64,000 bases of DNA, from assembly GCF_018919395.1 (NCBI RefSeq), contig NZ_JAHLME010000001.1, forward strand, positions 1,054,001 through 1,118,000, read 5' to 3'. Source of the DNA: Geomonas azotofigens. GTDB taxonomy: Bacteria; Desulfobacterota; Desulfuromonadia; Geobacterales; Geobacteraceae. The notes under the pieces were generated by a model. It searched no databases and was not told the origin of the DNA. It was given only the letters and a program-made list of their open reading frames with translations. Below are positions 54,756 through 63,453 of this stretch, piece after piece; position 1 is the first letter of the stretch; each line of letters begins with the position of its first letter. The translations under genes and the position numbers were made by a program.

Positions 54756-54763
54756 CGGCCACG

Positions 54764-55306
54764 CTAGATCATCTTCTCGAGGATCTCTCCGGCGCTCTTC
54801 ACCAAGTTGGGGCAGCGGGTCTTGAAGAGCCCTTTGCTGTCGGCCTCTTTCATCCCCTCTTTGGTGGCCATGTTGACGCCGAGCAGCTGTGAGCACCCAA
54901 GTTCGCCGTGGCGCGCCTTGAACTCCCTGTTGAACGCCTCGACCTTCGGGAAGACCTTCCGTTCCTTGGGGCCGTAGGCGAGCCCCAGCACCATGTAGGC
55001 CGCGGTGACGGCGCCGCATTCATGGCCGGTGGTCAGGCCCCCGGCGAAGCCGGTAGCGAGGTTGCGCGCAGCCTCGGGGGAGACCCCGTAGGCGGGGGCG
55101 TAGTTCTCCAGGATGGCCTGGGAGCAGTTCTTCGATTTCAGGAAATGCTTCCTGGCGGCATCCGGGCGCGCCGCCGCGGATTTCGCGTCGACGGCCGCCC
55201 CGGCCTCTCCGGACAGTCCCCCCGCTGCCAGGCAGACGCCCAGACAGAGCGAGCCCTTCAACATGTCGCGCCTGCTGATCAGTTCCTTGTGCTCATCGTT
55301 GTTCAT
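54764..55306 (-). CDS. Tat-exported C_GCAxxG_C_C family protein
   Basis: This 180-aa protein has a twin-arginine signal (SRRDMLKGS, Arg12-Arg13, then LCLGVCLAAGGLSGEAGA) and the C_GCAxxG_C_C pattern: NCSQAILENYA, CGAVTAAYMVLGLAYG and LGCSQLLG. Family members probably bind a redox cofactor or Fe-S cluster via conserved Cys and resemble split-Soret cytochrome regions. Tat export suits a protein folded with a cofactor before transport. The ATG at 55306 follows GCGGAGG. It is a single gene between the kinase operon and the efflux operon. Confidence 0.8.
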   Translation of the reverse strand: MNNDEHKELISRRDMLKGSLCLGVCLAAGGLSGEAGAAVDAKSAAARPDAARKHFLKSKNCSQAILENYAPAYGVSPEAARNLATGFAGGLTTGHECGAVTAAYMVLGLAYGPKERKVFPKVEAFNREFKARHGELGCSQLLGVNMATKEGMKEADSKGLFKTRCPNLVKSAGEILEKMI

Positions 55307-55390
55307 GGAAAACCTCCGCAACTTTGGTGGCCGGGCGGGCCGCAGCTCGAGGGGCGTCGCCGCAGAGGATGCTTATATCACAGTATTTGA

Positions 55391-55396
55391 ATTATA
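55391..55396 (-). promoter_or_regulatory. possible -10 box for the C_GCAxxG_C_C gene
   Basis: A perfect TATAAT stands on the minus strand 85 bases before the ATG, but no good -35 box lies at the right distance. Confidence 0.3.
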
Positions 55397-55426
55397 GAAA
55401 GTGTTAAGGGGAGGGAGCCGGCTCCG

Positions 55427-56557
55427 TTACTCCAGCGACTTGCGGAAGCGGAGCACGCTCACGGTGAGCATGACGATGGCGATGAGCGCCATGGCCGCCA
55501 TCTGGGGCCAGAGTACCTCGAAACCGACCCCTTTCAGGTAGACGCTTCTCAGCACCACCTCCTGGTAACGGAGCGGGTTCAGGTAGGTGAGCCGTTGCAG
55601 CAACAGCGGCATGCTGGAGATGGGGGAGCCGAAGCCGGAGAAGATGACGGCGGGCATGATGAAGAAGAAGCTGGTCACCATGGCCTGCTGCTGCGTCGCC
55701 GAGACGGTGGAGATGAAGAGGCCGACGCCGAGCATGCACAGGATGAAGCAGACGGTACCGGCGGCGAGCACCAGGAAGCTTCCGGTGAGCGGCACCCGGA
55801 ACCAGAGCGTCCCGGCCAGGCTGATCAGGGCGGTGTCCAAAAGCCCGATCAGGAAGAAGGGGATGGTCTTGCCCAGGATGAACTCGGTGCGCCGTATCGG
55901 CGTCACCATGATCTGCTCCAGGGTGCCGATCTCGCGCTCGCGCACCACGGCGAAGGCGGTCAGGGTCACCACGATCACGAGGACCAGGTTGCCGATCACG
56001 CCCGGCACGAAGAACCACTGGCTGGTCAGGTCGGGGTTGTACCAGGGGCGGCGCTCGACCACGATCTCGGGGAGGGAGGCGGCCAGGGCCGGTGCCTGGC
56101 GCTGCAAGGCCGCCATGCGGACGTCGCGGGCGAAGCCCTGCGCCACCTGGTTCACGTAGCCCAAGCCGACCAGGGCCGTGTTGGAGTTGCTGGCGTCGAC
56201 GATCACCTGCAGGTGGGCGGTCTCACCCTTGTGCAACTGCCGGGAGAAGCCCGAGTTGATCTGGAGCGCCATGGTCGCCTCGCTGCGGTCGATGAGGTCG
56301 GCGACCTCGCGCCGGTCGGCGATGCGGCGCACCTCGAAGTAGCGGCTGGCCTGGAACCGGGAGACGAGGTCGCGGCTCGCCTGGCTGTTGTCGTAGTCGA
56401 CGATGGCCACCGGCACGTGCTTGATCTCCAGCGTGGCGGCATAGCCGAAGACCAGCGTCTGGATGATGGGCGGCCCGAACAAAAGGGCCCTGGCCCTCTT
56501 GTCGCGGATGACGTGCAGGAACTCCTTGATCAGCATCTGGCGCAGGCGGCCCAGCAT
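55427..56557 (-). CDS. ABC-2 type transporter permease (second)
   Basis: This 376-aa permease has one N-terminal helix (about 23-43), a periplasmic domain (about 45-175) and five C-terminal helices (180-370). The ABC-2 hallmark REREIGTLEQIMVTPIRRTE lies near 200. It is the YhhJ/YbhR-type partner of the preceding permease, forming a heterodimer. It is the last gene of the efflux operon, starting 9 bases after the previous stop. Confidence 0.9.
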   Translation of the reverse strand: MLGRLRQMLIKEFLHVIRDKRARALLFGPPIIQTLVFGYAATLEIKHVPVAIVDYDNSQASRDLVSRFQASRYFEVRRIADRREVADLIDRSEATMALQINSGFSRQLHKGETAHLQVIVDASNSNTALVGLGYVNQVAQGFARDVRMAALQRQAPALAASLPEIVVERRPWYNPDLTSQWFFVPGVIGNLVLVIVVTLTAFAVVREREIGTLEQIMVTPIRRTEFILGKTIPFFLIGLLDTALISLAGTLWFRVPLTGSFLVLAAGTVCFILCMLGVGLFISTVSATQQQAMVTSFFFIMPAVIFSGFGSPISSMPLLLQRLTYLNPLRYQEVVLRSVYLKGVGFEVLWPQMAAMALIAIVMLTVSVLRFRKSLE

Positions 56558-56566
56558 GTTTCCCCC

Positions 56567-57703
56567 TCAGGTGAGCTTCTTGCGGAAAACCCGCGTTGCC
56601 GCCAGTCCGAGCACGGTGGCGAAGATGGCCAGTCCGGCCAGGTCCTGCCAGATGGTGAGCACCGGCGATCCCTTCAAAAAGACGTTGCGCAGGATGGCCA
56701 TGTAGTAGCGGGCGGGCACCGCGTGGGTGATGCCCCGCACCACGGCCGGCATCTGGTCGATCGGGTACATGAATCCGGACAGGAGAAAGGCCGGCAGGAA
56801 GGTGGCGATCAGCGAGACCTGGCTCGCGGCGAGTTGCGTCTTGGCCACCACCGAGAAGAAGTACCCAAGTGACAGCACCACGACCAGGAACAGGAGGGTG
56901 CTCAGCAAGAAGACCCAGATGTGTCCCCGGAACGGGACGCCGAACCACCACACCGCCATGACCGCACACAGGCTCGTGTCGGCGAGCCCGATCACCACGT
57001 AGGGGGCGAGCTTGCCCAGCATGATCTCCAGCGGCGTCACCGGGGTCGAGATGAGCTGTTCCATGGTGCCGCGCTCCCACTCCCGGGCCACGGTGAGCGA
57101 GGTGAGGAAGGTCCCCACCACCGCCATGACCATGGCCACGACGCCGGGGACGATGGTGACCATGCTCTCCAGGTTCTCGTTGAACCAGGTCCGCGCGTCG
57201 ACGCTCAGGGGAAGCCGGACCTCCCCCTGGCCGCGCCCCCGCAGCCATTCCAGCTGGAGCTGCTGGGAATGCGCCTGCGCCACCGCCTCGGTGTAGCTCA
57301 TCCCCACACTGGCGCTGTTGCTGTCGGTGCCGTCGAAGATGGCCTGCACGCTCACCTTCTGCCCGGAACGGAGCTTTTTCGAGAAGTCGGGGGGGACCAC
57401 GATGCCGATCTGGCACGAGCCGGCGTCGATGGCCCGCACCAGCTCCGGGTAGCTCGACACCGTCTTGACCACGTCGAAATAGACCGAGGCCTGGAAGCGC
57501 TTGAGGAAGTCCTGGCTTTGCTGGCTCTTCTCCTGGTCGTAGACGTAGACCGGGATGTGCTTCATGTCGAAGCTCACGCCGTAGCCGAAGGCGAACATCA
57601 TCACGATGGGCATGGCGATGACGATGCCGATGCTGCGGGCGTCGCGCCGGATCTGGATCATTTCCTTGCGCGCCATGGCGCAGAGCCGGTTCCAGTTGAT
57701 CAT
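56567..57703 (-). CDS. ABC-2 type transporter permease (first)
   Basis: This 378-aa permease has the same layout as its neighbour, with an N-terminal helix near 25-42 and the conserved AREWERGTMEQLISTPVTPL segment near 210. The C-terminal helices include FLPAFLLSGFMYPIDQMP. It overlaps the ATPase gene by 4 bases (ATGA). With the second permease it forms the membrane channel of a YbhFSR-like exporter. Confidence 0.9.
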   Translation of the reverse strand: MINWNRLCAMARKEMIQIRRDARSIGIVIAMPIVMMFAFGYGVSFDMKHIPVYVYDQEKSQQSQDFLKRFQASVYFDVVKTVSSYPELVRAIDAGSCQIGIVVPPDFSKKLRSGQKVSVQAIFDGTDSNSASVGMSYTEAVAQAHSQQLQLEWLRGRGQGEVRLPLSVDARTWFNENLESMVTIVPGVVAMVMAVVGTFLTSLTVAREWERGTMEQLISTPVTPLEIMLGKLAPYVVIGLADTSLCAVMAVWWFGVPFRGHIWVFLLSTLLFLVVVLSLGYFFSVVAKTQLAASQVSLIATFLPAFLLSGFMYPIDQMPAVVRGITHAVPARYYMAILRNVFLKGSPVLTIWQDLAGLAIFATVLGLAATRVFRKKLT

Positions 57704-58716
57704 TGCCCCTTCTCCTTGCCGCCGTCGCCTGCCGGTGCCGCTTTGCCGCTTTGCGCCGGGGTGTCGCCTTTATCCCCTTCATCCCTGTTCAGGCTGGTAA
57801 GCGACACGAACACGTCCTCCAGGGTGGGGCGGATGCGCTCGATGCGGGTGACCGCGATGCCGCGCGCGGCGAGGAACTCCTTCACCTCGGGGATGGCGCG
57901 CTCGGCGGAGCCGACCACGAGGTGCAGCGCGTTGCCGAAGATGGCGGCGTCGGTCACTCCCGGCGCTTGCTGCAGCTCTTCCAGGGCCTTGCCCACCTGG
58001 TCGCATTCGACCAGCAGGAGATCCCCGGCCATGCTCTTTTCCTTGAGCTCTAAGGGGGAGCCGGAGGCGACGATGCGGCCCCGGTCGATCAGCACCAGGC
58101 GGTTGCAGTACTCGGCCTCGTCCATGTAGTGGGTGGTGACAAAGACGGTCACCCCGTCGACGGCCATGCGGTGGATCAGCTCCCAGAAGAGCCGGCGCGA
58201 GATGGGATCGACGCCCGAGGTCGGCTCGTCCAAAAAGACGATGGGGGGGCGGTGCAGGACGGCGCAGCCAAGGGCGAGACGCTGCTTCCACCCGGCAGGG
58301 AGGGTCCCGGTCAGGAGCTGCTCCCGCCCGGTGAGTCCCGCCATGTCGATGGCCCAGCCGATGCGCTCCTTCAGTTCGGCCGTGGCGACGCTGTACATCC
58401 CGGCGAAAAAGCGCAGGTTCTCGATCACCTTCAGGTCGTTGTACAGGGAGAACTTCTGCGACATGTAGCCGATGTTCTGCCGTACCCGCTCCGGTTCGTG
58501 CGCGACGTCCAGGCCGGCCACCATGGCCTGCCCCGAGGTGGGGCGCAACAGGCCGCAGAGCATCCTGATGGTGGTGGACTTGCCGGCGCCGTTGGGGCCA
58601 AGGAAGCCGAAGATCTCGCCGGGACTCGCCTCCAGGGAGATGTTGTCCACCGCCACGAAATCGCCGAAGCGCTTCACCAGGTCCCGCACCACGACTGTCG
58701 GGGGCGCGCCGTTCAT
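57700..58716 (-). CDS. ABC transporter ATP-binding protein
   Basis: This 338-aa ATPase has Walker A GPNGAGKSTTIRML (38-51), the signature region TGTLPAGWKQRLALGCAVLH (where the usual LSGGQ reads LPAGWKQ) and Walker B PPIVFLDEPTSGVDP, with the switch His in TTHYMDEAEYC. A C-terminal 100-residue extension resembles the DrrA-type regulatory region. It overlaps both neighbours by 4 bases. Confidence 0.92.
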   Translation of the reverse strand: MNGAPPTVVVRDLVKRFGDFVAVDNISLEASPGEIFGFLGPNGAGKSTTIRMLCGLLRPTSGQAMVAGLDVAHEPERVRQNIGYMSQKFSLYNDLKVIENLRFFAGMYSVATAELKERIGWAIDMAGLTGREQLLTGTLPAGWKQRLALGCAVLHRPPIVFLDEPTSGVDPISRRLFWELIHRMAVDGVTVFVTTHYMDEAEYCNRLVLIDRGRIVASGSPLELKEKSMAGDLLLVECDQVGKALEELQQAPGVTDAAIFGNALHLVVGSAERAIPEVKEFLAARGIAVTRIERIRPTLEDVFVSLTSLNRDEGDKGDTPAQSGKAAPAGDGGKEKGQ

Positions 58717-59726
58717 CGTTCGTCCCCCCGATCGCGCCGTTGGCCCGGACCCGGGTCGGCAAGATCACCGTGGTTTGCCTGGTCGCCCTGGTTTGCCTGA
58801 TCGCCCTGTACCGCTTCGACGAAGAGGTCCTCGATGGACGGGGCGACCTGCTCGATGGTGTCGCAGGGGAGACCGGCGGCGGCGATACGGCTGCGCAGTT
58901 CCGGGATCATGCGCTGCGGGTCGCGGACCACCAGGTGCAGGCCGTCTCCGACGATCATCACGGTGGATATCCCTTCGACCCCGGCCAGGAGGTCCCGGAC
59001 CGGGCGCGGGTCGGCGCAGACGATGGAGAGGACGGCGCCGGGAAGCGATGCCTTGAGGTTGGCGGGGGTGTCGCAAAAGAGCATGCGCCCTTCGTGCAAA
59101 AGGGCCACGCGGTGGCAGCGTTCGGCCTCGTCCAGGTACGCCGTGGTGGTGAGGATGGTCACCCCCTGGTCCAAAAGGGTGTAGAGGATGCGCCAGAAGT
59201 CGCGCCGGGAGACCGGGTCGACCCCGTTGGTCGGCTCGTCCAGGAGGATGACCTTAGGGGTGTGGATCAGCGCGCAGACGAGCCCCAGTTTCTGCTTCAT
59301 CCCGCCGGAGAGCTTGCCGGCCAGCCGCGAGCGGAACTCGGCCATCCCGGCGGCCTTCAATAGTTCCGCCGAGCGCTCCTCCCGCTCCCGGCGCGGCACG
59401 CCGAAGAGGTCCGCGTAGAAGCGGATGTTCTCGTCCACGGTCAGCTCCTCGTAGAGCCCGAAACGCTGCGGCATGTAGCTGATGTGGTGCTTGGCCCGCT
59501 CGGCGTCGCGGGCAAGATCGAAGCCGGCGACCGTCGCGCTCCCCTGGTCCGGCGCCATGACGCCGGCGAGCATGCGCATGGTGGTGGTCTTGCCGGCGCC
59601 GTCGGGGCCGACCAGGCCGAAGATCTCGCCGCGCCGGACGGCGAAGGTCAGCCCGTCCACGGCGCGGACGCCGGGAAAGGACTTGGTGAGCCCATTGAGC
59701 TCTATGGTGTTCTCGGGGGCGCTCAT
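58713..59726 (-). CDS. ABC transporter ATP-binding protein
   Basis: This 337-aa ATPase has Walker A GPDGAGKTTTMRML (38-51), signature KLSGGMKQKLGL near 137, Walker B PKVILLDEPTNGVDP and TTTAYLDEAERC in the switch region. The usual switch His is replaced by Ala-Tyr here, so this may be the less active ATPase of the pair. It is one base after the HlyD gene. In YbhF the two ATPase domains are fused; here they are separate genes. Confidence 0.92.
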   Translation of the reverse strand: MSAPENTIELNGLTKSFPGVRAVDGLTFAVRRGEIFGLVGPDGAGKTTTMRMLAGVMAPDQGSATVAGFDLARDAERAKHHISYMPQRFGLYEELTVDENIRFYADLFGVPRREREERSAELLKAAGMAEFRSRLAGKLSGGMKQKLGLVCALIHTPKVILLDEPTNGVDPVSRRDFWRILYTLLDQGVTILTTTAYLDEAERCHRVALLHEGRMLFCDTPANLKASLPGAVLSIVCADPRPVRDLLAGVEGISTVMIVGDGLHLVVRDPQRMIPELRSRIAAAGLPCDTIEQVAPSIEDLFVEAVQGDQANQGDQANHGDLADPGPGQRRDRGDER

Positions 59727-59727
59727 G

Positions 59728-60726
59728 TCACCGGGCCGGCGCCACGGCGAGGGTCGCGTCCGCCGGCATCCCCGGCTTCAGCTCGTGCCCCGGGTTCTCC
59801 AGCTCGATCTTGATGCGGTACACCAGGGTCACCCGCTCCTTGTGGGTCTCCACCGACTTCGGGGTGAACTCGGCCTGGGACGAGATGAAGGAGACCCGCC
59901 CCCGGTAGCTCTTGCCCGGGTAGGTGTCGGTCCTCACTGTGGCGACCTGCCCCAGCTTGACCCGGCCGAGGTCGGTCTCGCTCAGGTAGCCGCGCATCCA
60001 GAGATGGTCCAGGTCGGCGATGGTGGCCACCGGTGTCCCGGCCGTCAACACCTCACCCAACTCCGCCTGCCGTACCAGCACCACCCCGGTGATGGGGGCC
60101 TGGAGGGTCGTATAGGAAAGCTTGATCCTGGAGAGTTTCAGCGCCTGGCGCGCCGAGCGGACCGCGGCGCGGTTGATGTCCACCTGCTCCTTGCGCACCC
60201 CCTCGAGCACCTGGTCGTAGTTCTGTTTCGCCCGCTCCAGGGTCGCCTGGCTTCGCTTCAACGCGGCCGCCGCCGTGTCGCGCACCTGCGCCGAGACCTC
60301 GTCCTTCTCGTAGAGGGACTGGTAGCGCTGCAGGTCGTGCCTTTTCAGCTCGTAGTCCGCCTGGGCGTCCAAGACCGACTGCTGCGCCGCCTTTTTCTCC
60401 TGGGGACGGCTGCCGGCCGTGGCGAGGCCCAACTCGGCCTCGCGCGTCCCCACGCTCGCCTCGTCGATCTGCACCTGCTGCCGGTAGTCGCTCTGGTCCA
60501 GCCTGGCCAGGACGTCTCCCGCCTTGACCAGCTGCCCTTCCTCGACGGGAAGTTCCGCGAGCCGTCCGGGCACCTTGAAGCCGACCACGCTCTCGTGCGC
60601 CTCGATGTTGCCCGAGAGGGTGATGGAGGTGGCGTCGGCGTCGCTTTTGGCCCGGTGGGTGAAGAAGTATCCGGCGCCGACCACCACGGCGACCAGCAGG
60701 AGGATGGGGATCAGTTTTCTTTTCAT
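59728..60726 (-). CDS. HlyD/YbhG-type membrane fusion protein
   Basis: This 332-aa periplasmic adaptor has an N-terminal helix (4-20, LIPILLLVAVVVGAGYFF), a lipoyl/biotinyl-like half (GFKVPGRLAELPVEEGQLV), a long coiled-coil hairpin (about 85-205) and a beta-barrel (APITGVVLVRQAELGEVL). It bridges the ABC permeases and the TolC-like channel. The ATG at 60726 is preferred over GTG 60738 and ATG 60735, which overlap the ribosome site GAGGT. Confidence 0.9.
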   Translation of the reverse strand: MKRKLIPILLLVAVVVGAGYFFTHRAKSDADATSITLSGNIEAHESVVGFKVPGRLAELPVEEGQLVKAGDVLARLDQSDYRQQVQIDEASVGTREAELGLATAGSRPQEKKAAQQSVLDAQADYELKRHDLQRYQSLYEKDEVSAQVRDTAAAALKRSQATLERAKQNYDQVLEGVRKEQVDINRAAVRSARQALKLSRIKLSYTTLQAPITGVVLVRQAELGEVLTAGTPVATIADLDHLWMRGYLSETDLGRVKLGQVATVRTDTYPGKSYRGRVSFISSQAEFTPKSVETHKERVTLVYRIKIELENPGHELKPGMPADATLAVAPAR

Positions 60727-60745
60727 GGCGTGCATCACCTCGCAG

Positions 60746-62083
60746 TTATTCGATGCCCAGGAACAGCCGGTACACCTTCTCGGTATCGCCCAACGCGCGG
60801 GCGAGCGCTATCTTCGCCTCGGCATGCTGCGCCAGCGCGTTCAGTTCGTTGTCGCGGGCCCGTGCCAGCGCGTCCTGGGCCGTGACCACCTCGATGTTGT
60901 TGGCAATCCCGTTTCTGAAGCGATCGCCAGCGTACTGCAGTTCACGCTCGGCGAGCTGTGCCCCTTCCCGCGCGGTGGCCACCTGGTCGTTCGCGGAGGT
61001 GAGGTTCAAAAGGGCCGCGCGGATGTCCTGCTCCACCCCGAGCTTCAGGTCCGCGAGCTGCCGGGAGTTGCGGTCCAGCCTGCTCTCCAGCTCCAGGCGC
61101 TCACCCTTGCGGTCGTAGTCGAAGAGGTTCAGCACCATGTTGACCTGGAGCATCCCGGTCGGGTCGAGCCGGCTCATCTCCTGGCCGCTGGTGCCGTAGT
61201 TGCCGCTCACCACGATCTTGGGGAGGTAGCGCGAGCGGGAGGCCTTGGCCTGCTCCTCCAGGGCGGCACGCTGGGCAAAGAGCGAGCGGTAATCCGGGCG
61301 GCTTTCCAGCGCGGCCTGGATCGCCTGCTCGATCCGCGGGGACTCCAGGGGCTTGAATGAGAGGTTGTCGGTCAGGGTGATGGGGGTGCCGAGATCGACG
61401 CCGACGCTGCGCGCCAGGGCGAGCAGGGCGAGCTGTGCGTTGTTCCTGGTCACCAGGAGGTTCTGGCGGTCGTTGGCGAGCTGCACCTGGGCGCGCAGCA
61501 CGTCGAGGCCGTCCGCCACCCCCGCCTCGCGCTGGTCGCGCGCCAGCTTCTCAAGCACCTCCGAGGTCTGCACCCGGCTTAGCGCGGTCGTCACCCGGGC
61601 CTCGGCGTAGGCCGCATCCAGGTACCGCACCGTGACCAGCCGGATCACCTCGCCCCGCGCGTCCGTGTAGTCGGCGAGCCGCGCCTTCTTCTCCTGTTCG
61701 GCCGCCTTGATGGCGTGGTAGCTCTGCAGGTCGAGGATGCTCTGTTCGCCGTAGATGCGGAAGTCGTAGCTGGTGAATGGTCCGACCACGGCGGGGGAGT
61801 TGGGGAGGCTGATCCCCTGGGCGCGCAGGTTCCGGGTCTGCCAGGCGAAGGGGGTCTCGATGCGCAGGTGCGGGAGGTAGCCGGCGAGCCTGCGCTCCCG
61901 CGTCCCTTCCGCCTCGTCCACCCTCGATTTGGCCAGCACCGCGTTGAGGTTCGTCTCGAGCCCCCGGGTGATGGCCTGGTCCAGCGACAGCGCCAGGGGG
62001 GGGGAGTCCTGGGCCGACGCCTCGCTCGCCGCCAGTCCGACCAGCAGCAAAACAGTCAGCAGTTTCAAACTCTTTGCGATCAT
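60746..62083 (-). CDS. TolC-family outer-membrane efflux protein
   Basis: This 445-aa protein has a Sec signal (1-24, LLTVLLLVGLAASEASAQ) and two repeats of the OEP domain. These show as ITRGLETNLNAVLAKSRV and EQAIQAALESRPDYRSLFAQ openings, each with long helical arms. It forms the exit duct for the efflux pump. The gene begins 23 bases after the TetR stop with AAAGGAT ahead. Confidence 0.9.
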   Translation of the reverse strand: MIAKSLKLLTVLLLVGLAASEASAQDSPPLALSLDQAITRGLETNLNAVLAKSRVDEAEGTRERRLAGYLPHLRIETPFAWQTRNLRAQGISLPNSPAVVGPFTSYDFRIYGEQSILDLQSYHAIKAAEQEKKARLADYTDARGEVIRLVTVRYLDAAYAEARVTTALSRVQTSEVLEKLARDQREAGVADGLDVLRAQVQLANDRQNLLVTRNNAQLALLALARSVGVDLGTPITLTDNLSFKPLESPRIEQAIQAALESRPDYRSLFAQRAALEEQAKASRSRYLPKIVVSGNYGTSGQEMSRLDPTGMLQVNMVLNLFDYDRKGERLELESRLDRNSRQLADLKLGVEQDIRAALLNLTSANDQVATAREGAQLAERELQYAGDRFRNGIANNIEVVTAQDALARARDNELNALAQHAEAKIALARALGDTEKVYRLFLGIE

Positions 62084-62106
62084 GACGTATCCTTTGTCGC
62101 CTGTTG

Positions 62107-62745
62107 CTACTTGGAGCGGGCCCCGTCTACGAACACCTGGATGCTCTTCTTCAAATTCTCTTCCAGTGGATCGACCGGGTTAAGAGACCAGGTGATCATG
62201 GTGCCGAATATGATGCGCTGAAAGGACTGGGCGATGCTGAAGGCATCCAGGTCGCTGCGGATTTCCCCCGACTGCTGGCGCCGCGCCATGACCGTCGAGA
62301 GTTGCTGGATGTTCCCTTCCATGGCCTCGGCCATGCGCCTTCGAACCGTCTCGCTGCCGAAAACCGCGGTCATCAGGCTCTGGATCAGCCCCGGGCTCTT
62401 TTCCTGCTCCATGGTCAGCGTCAGCGCCAGTTGCAGCAAAAGCGGGGCGAGCGACCGGTCCGATTCCCGGTTCGCCGCCACGAAGTCGGCGACCCGCTCC
62501 ATTTGCAGTTCCCGGTACTCCAGAAGGACGCTTTCCTTGTTCTCGAAATAGTTGAAGAAGGTTCCCTTGCCCACGTCCGCGGCGGCGGTGATCGCCTCTA
62601 TGGTGGTGGCGTTGAACCCCCGTTGCGCGAAAAGGTCGAGCGCGGCCCGGAAGATCCGTTCCCGGGTTTCCTCGCTCCGCTTGGCCCTGCGGCCGGATTG
62701 GCGGCCGGACGGCTGGTTCTCCTTCTCCGTTTTGGCGGCAGGCAT
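62107..62745 (-). CDS. TetR family repressor of the efflux operon
   Basis: This 212-aa regulator has a basic tail and an N-terminal helix-turn-helix (about 27-75) reading RIFRAALDLFAQRGFNATTI, then TAAADVGKGTFFNYFENKES. The C-terminal ligand domain contains FSIAQSFQRIIFGTMITWSL. It leads the seven-gene exporter operon, so it is expected to repress the pump and itself. The ATG at 62745 has AGGAGG ahead. Two matched palindromes lie in its promoter. Confidence 0.92.
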   Translation of the reverse strand: MPAAKTEKENQPSGRQSGRRAKRSEETRERIFRAALDLFAQRGFNATTIEAITAAADVGKGTFFNYFENKESVLLEYRELQMERVADFVAANRESDRSLAPLLLQLALTLTMEQEKSPGLIQSLMTAVFGSETVRRRMAEAMEGNIQQLSTVMARRQQSGEIRSDLDAFSIAQSFQRIIFGTMITWSLNPVDPLEENLKKSIQVFVDGARSK

Positions 62746-62759
62746 GGCATCCTCCTTTA

Positions 62760-62789
62760 TGACCGTTGGTCATATTTGACTTTAAGTCA
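62760..62789 (-). promoter_or_regulatory. tandem 13-bp palindromes, probable TetR operators
   Basis: On the minus strand, TGACTTAAAGTCA (62789-62777) and TGACCAACGGTCA (62772-62760) are both TGACY-NNN-RGTCA palindromes, centred 17 bases apart. The first overlaps the -10 box; the second covers the start region. Confidence 0.75.
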
Positions 62790-62807
62790 CCTTGTGCGCG
62801 ATGTCAA
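62779..62807 (-). promoter_or_regulatory. promoter of the tetR-efflux operon
   Basis: A perfect TTGACA (62807-62802) and TAAAGT (62784-62779) are spaced by 17 bases, about 34 bases before the tetR ATG. Confidence 0.75.
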
Positions 62808-62891
62808 GCATCTGATATCTCGATCGGGCTGTGGAACTGGAGTGGTCGAGAAATGAAGCTGGCAGATGGTGCCACGTGAAGGAGGATGGTC

Positions 62892-63047
62892 ATGAAAAAG
62901 ATATGGATGTCTCTCGGGTTACTGCTCCTGACCACGGTGCTGTCAGGGTGTTGCCCGTGCTGGTGGCACGACCGGGACGACGGAAACTACCGTCATGACG
63001 GCAGGCACTATGACGACCGCGGCGGGTACGGCGATCGCAGGTACTAA
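62892..63047 (+). CDS. small lipoprotein, 51 aa
   Basis: The product has a signal peptide (MKKIWMSLGLLLLTTVLSG) and lipobox LSGC followed by Cys-Pro-Cys-Trp-Trp-His. The mature tail is rich in Asp, Arg, Tyr and His (HDRDDGNYRHDGRHYDDRGG), which could bind metal. It has GGAGGAT ahead at 6 bases and a hairpin behind. It is divergent from the efflux operon. Not recognised. Confidence 0.65.
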   Translation: MKKIWMSLGLLLLTTVLSGCCPCWWHDRDDGNYRHDGRHYDDRGGYGDRRY

Positions 63048-63070
63048 AAAAATCGAGATCATCAAAAGCG

Positions 63071-63098
63071 AAGGGGGCTGTCCTGAGACAACCCCCTT
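63071..63098. terminator. hairpin between the convergent small genes
   Basis: AAGGGGGCTGTC and GACAACCCCCTT form a stem with a short loop, 24 bases after the lipoprotein stop and 25 bases from the stop of the 70-aa gene on the other strand. Confidence 0.65.
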
Positions 63099-63122
63099 CC
63101 TGCGTCTGCTTTGTTGAACCGT

Positions 63123-63335
63123 TCAGTCTTCCTCTTCGCCCTGGTGCTTCGGCCCGCGCGGCAACTCGAGCAGTTCCGCTCCCAGTGCCTCAGCGATGAA
63201 CTTCAATTCGCACATGCGCATGTGCTGGCCGTACACCTTGAGATCGAGGTCCGCCACCGCCACCAGCACGTGCCGCGGCTGGTGGGCCCCATCCTGCATC
63301 TTCGTCCTGTGCCGATAAAAGATCTTTCCCGCCAT
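63123..63335 (-). CDS. conserved small protein, 70 aa
   Basis: From ATG 63335 (MAGKIFYRHRTKMQDGAHQP), preceded by AAGGAGG at 10 bases, it encodes a small basic/acidic protein with the core HVLVAVADLDLKVYGQHMRM and an acidic tail. The frame is open 18 codons upstream, but the ribosome site favours this start. It lies downstream of the Mo-storage-like gene. Family unknown. Confidence 0.6.
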   Translation of the reverse strand: MAGKIFYRHRTKMQDGAHQPRHVLVAVADLDLKVYGQHMRMCELKFIAEALGAELLELPRGPKHQGEEED

Positions 63336-63453
63336 GAAAGGGTGCCTCCTTTCCCTTCGTTCCTCCCCAAGGAGGGGGTACGCCTTCATTATACAGGTTC
63401 ATCATGTGTACGACCAGTCGAAGGATCACATTAATTCGGAGTCGGTGGCGCGC

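Larger units (their letters stand above)
54407..54763. other. 357-bp gap: promoter, dyad and REP-like repeat
   Basis: No gene is seen. From high to low coordinates it holds a GC hairpin after the C_GCAxxG stop (54730-54755), a REP-like unit (54660-54696), the kinase promoter (54491-54518) and a leader dyad (54455-54473). Confidence 0.6.
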
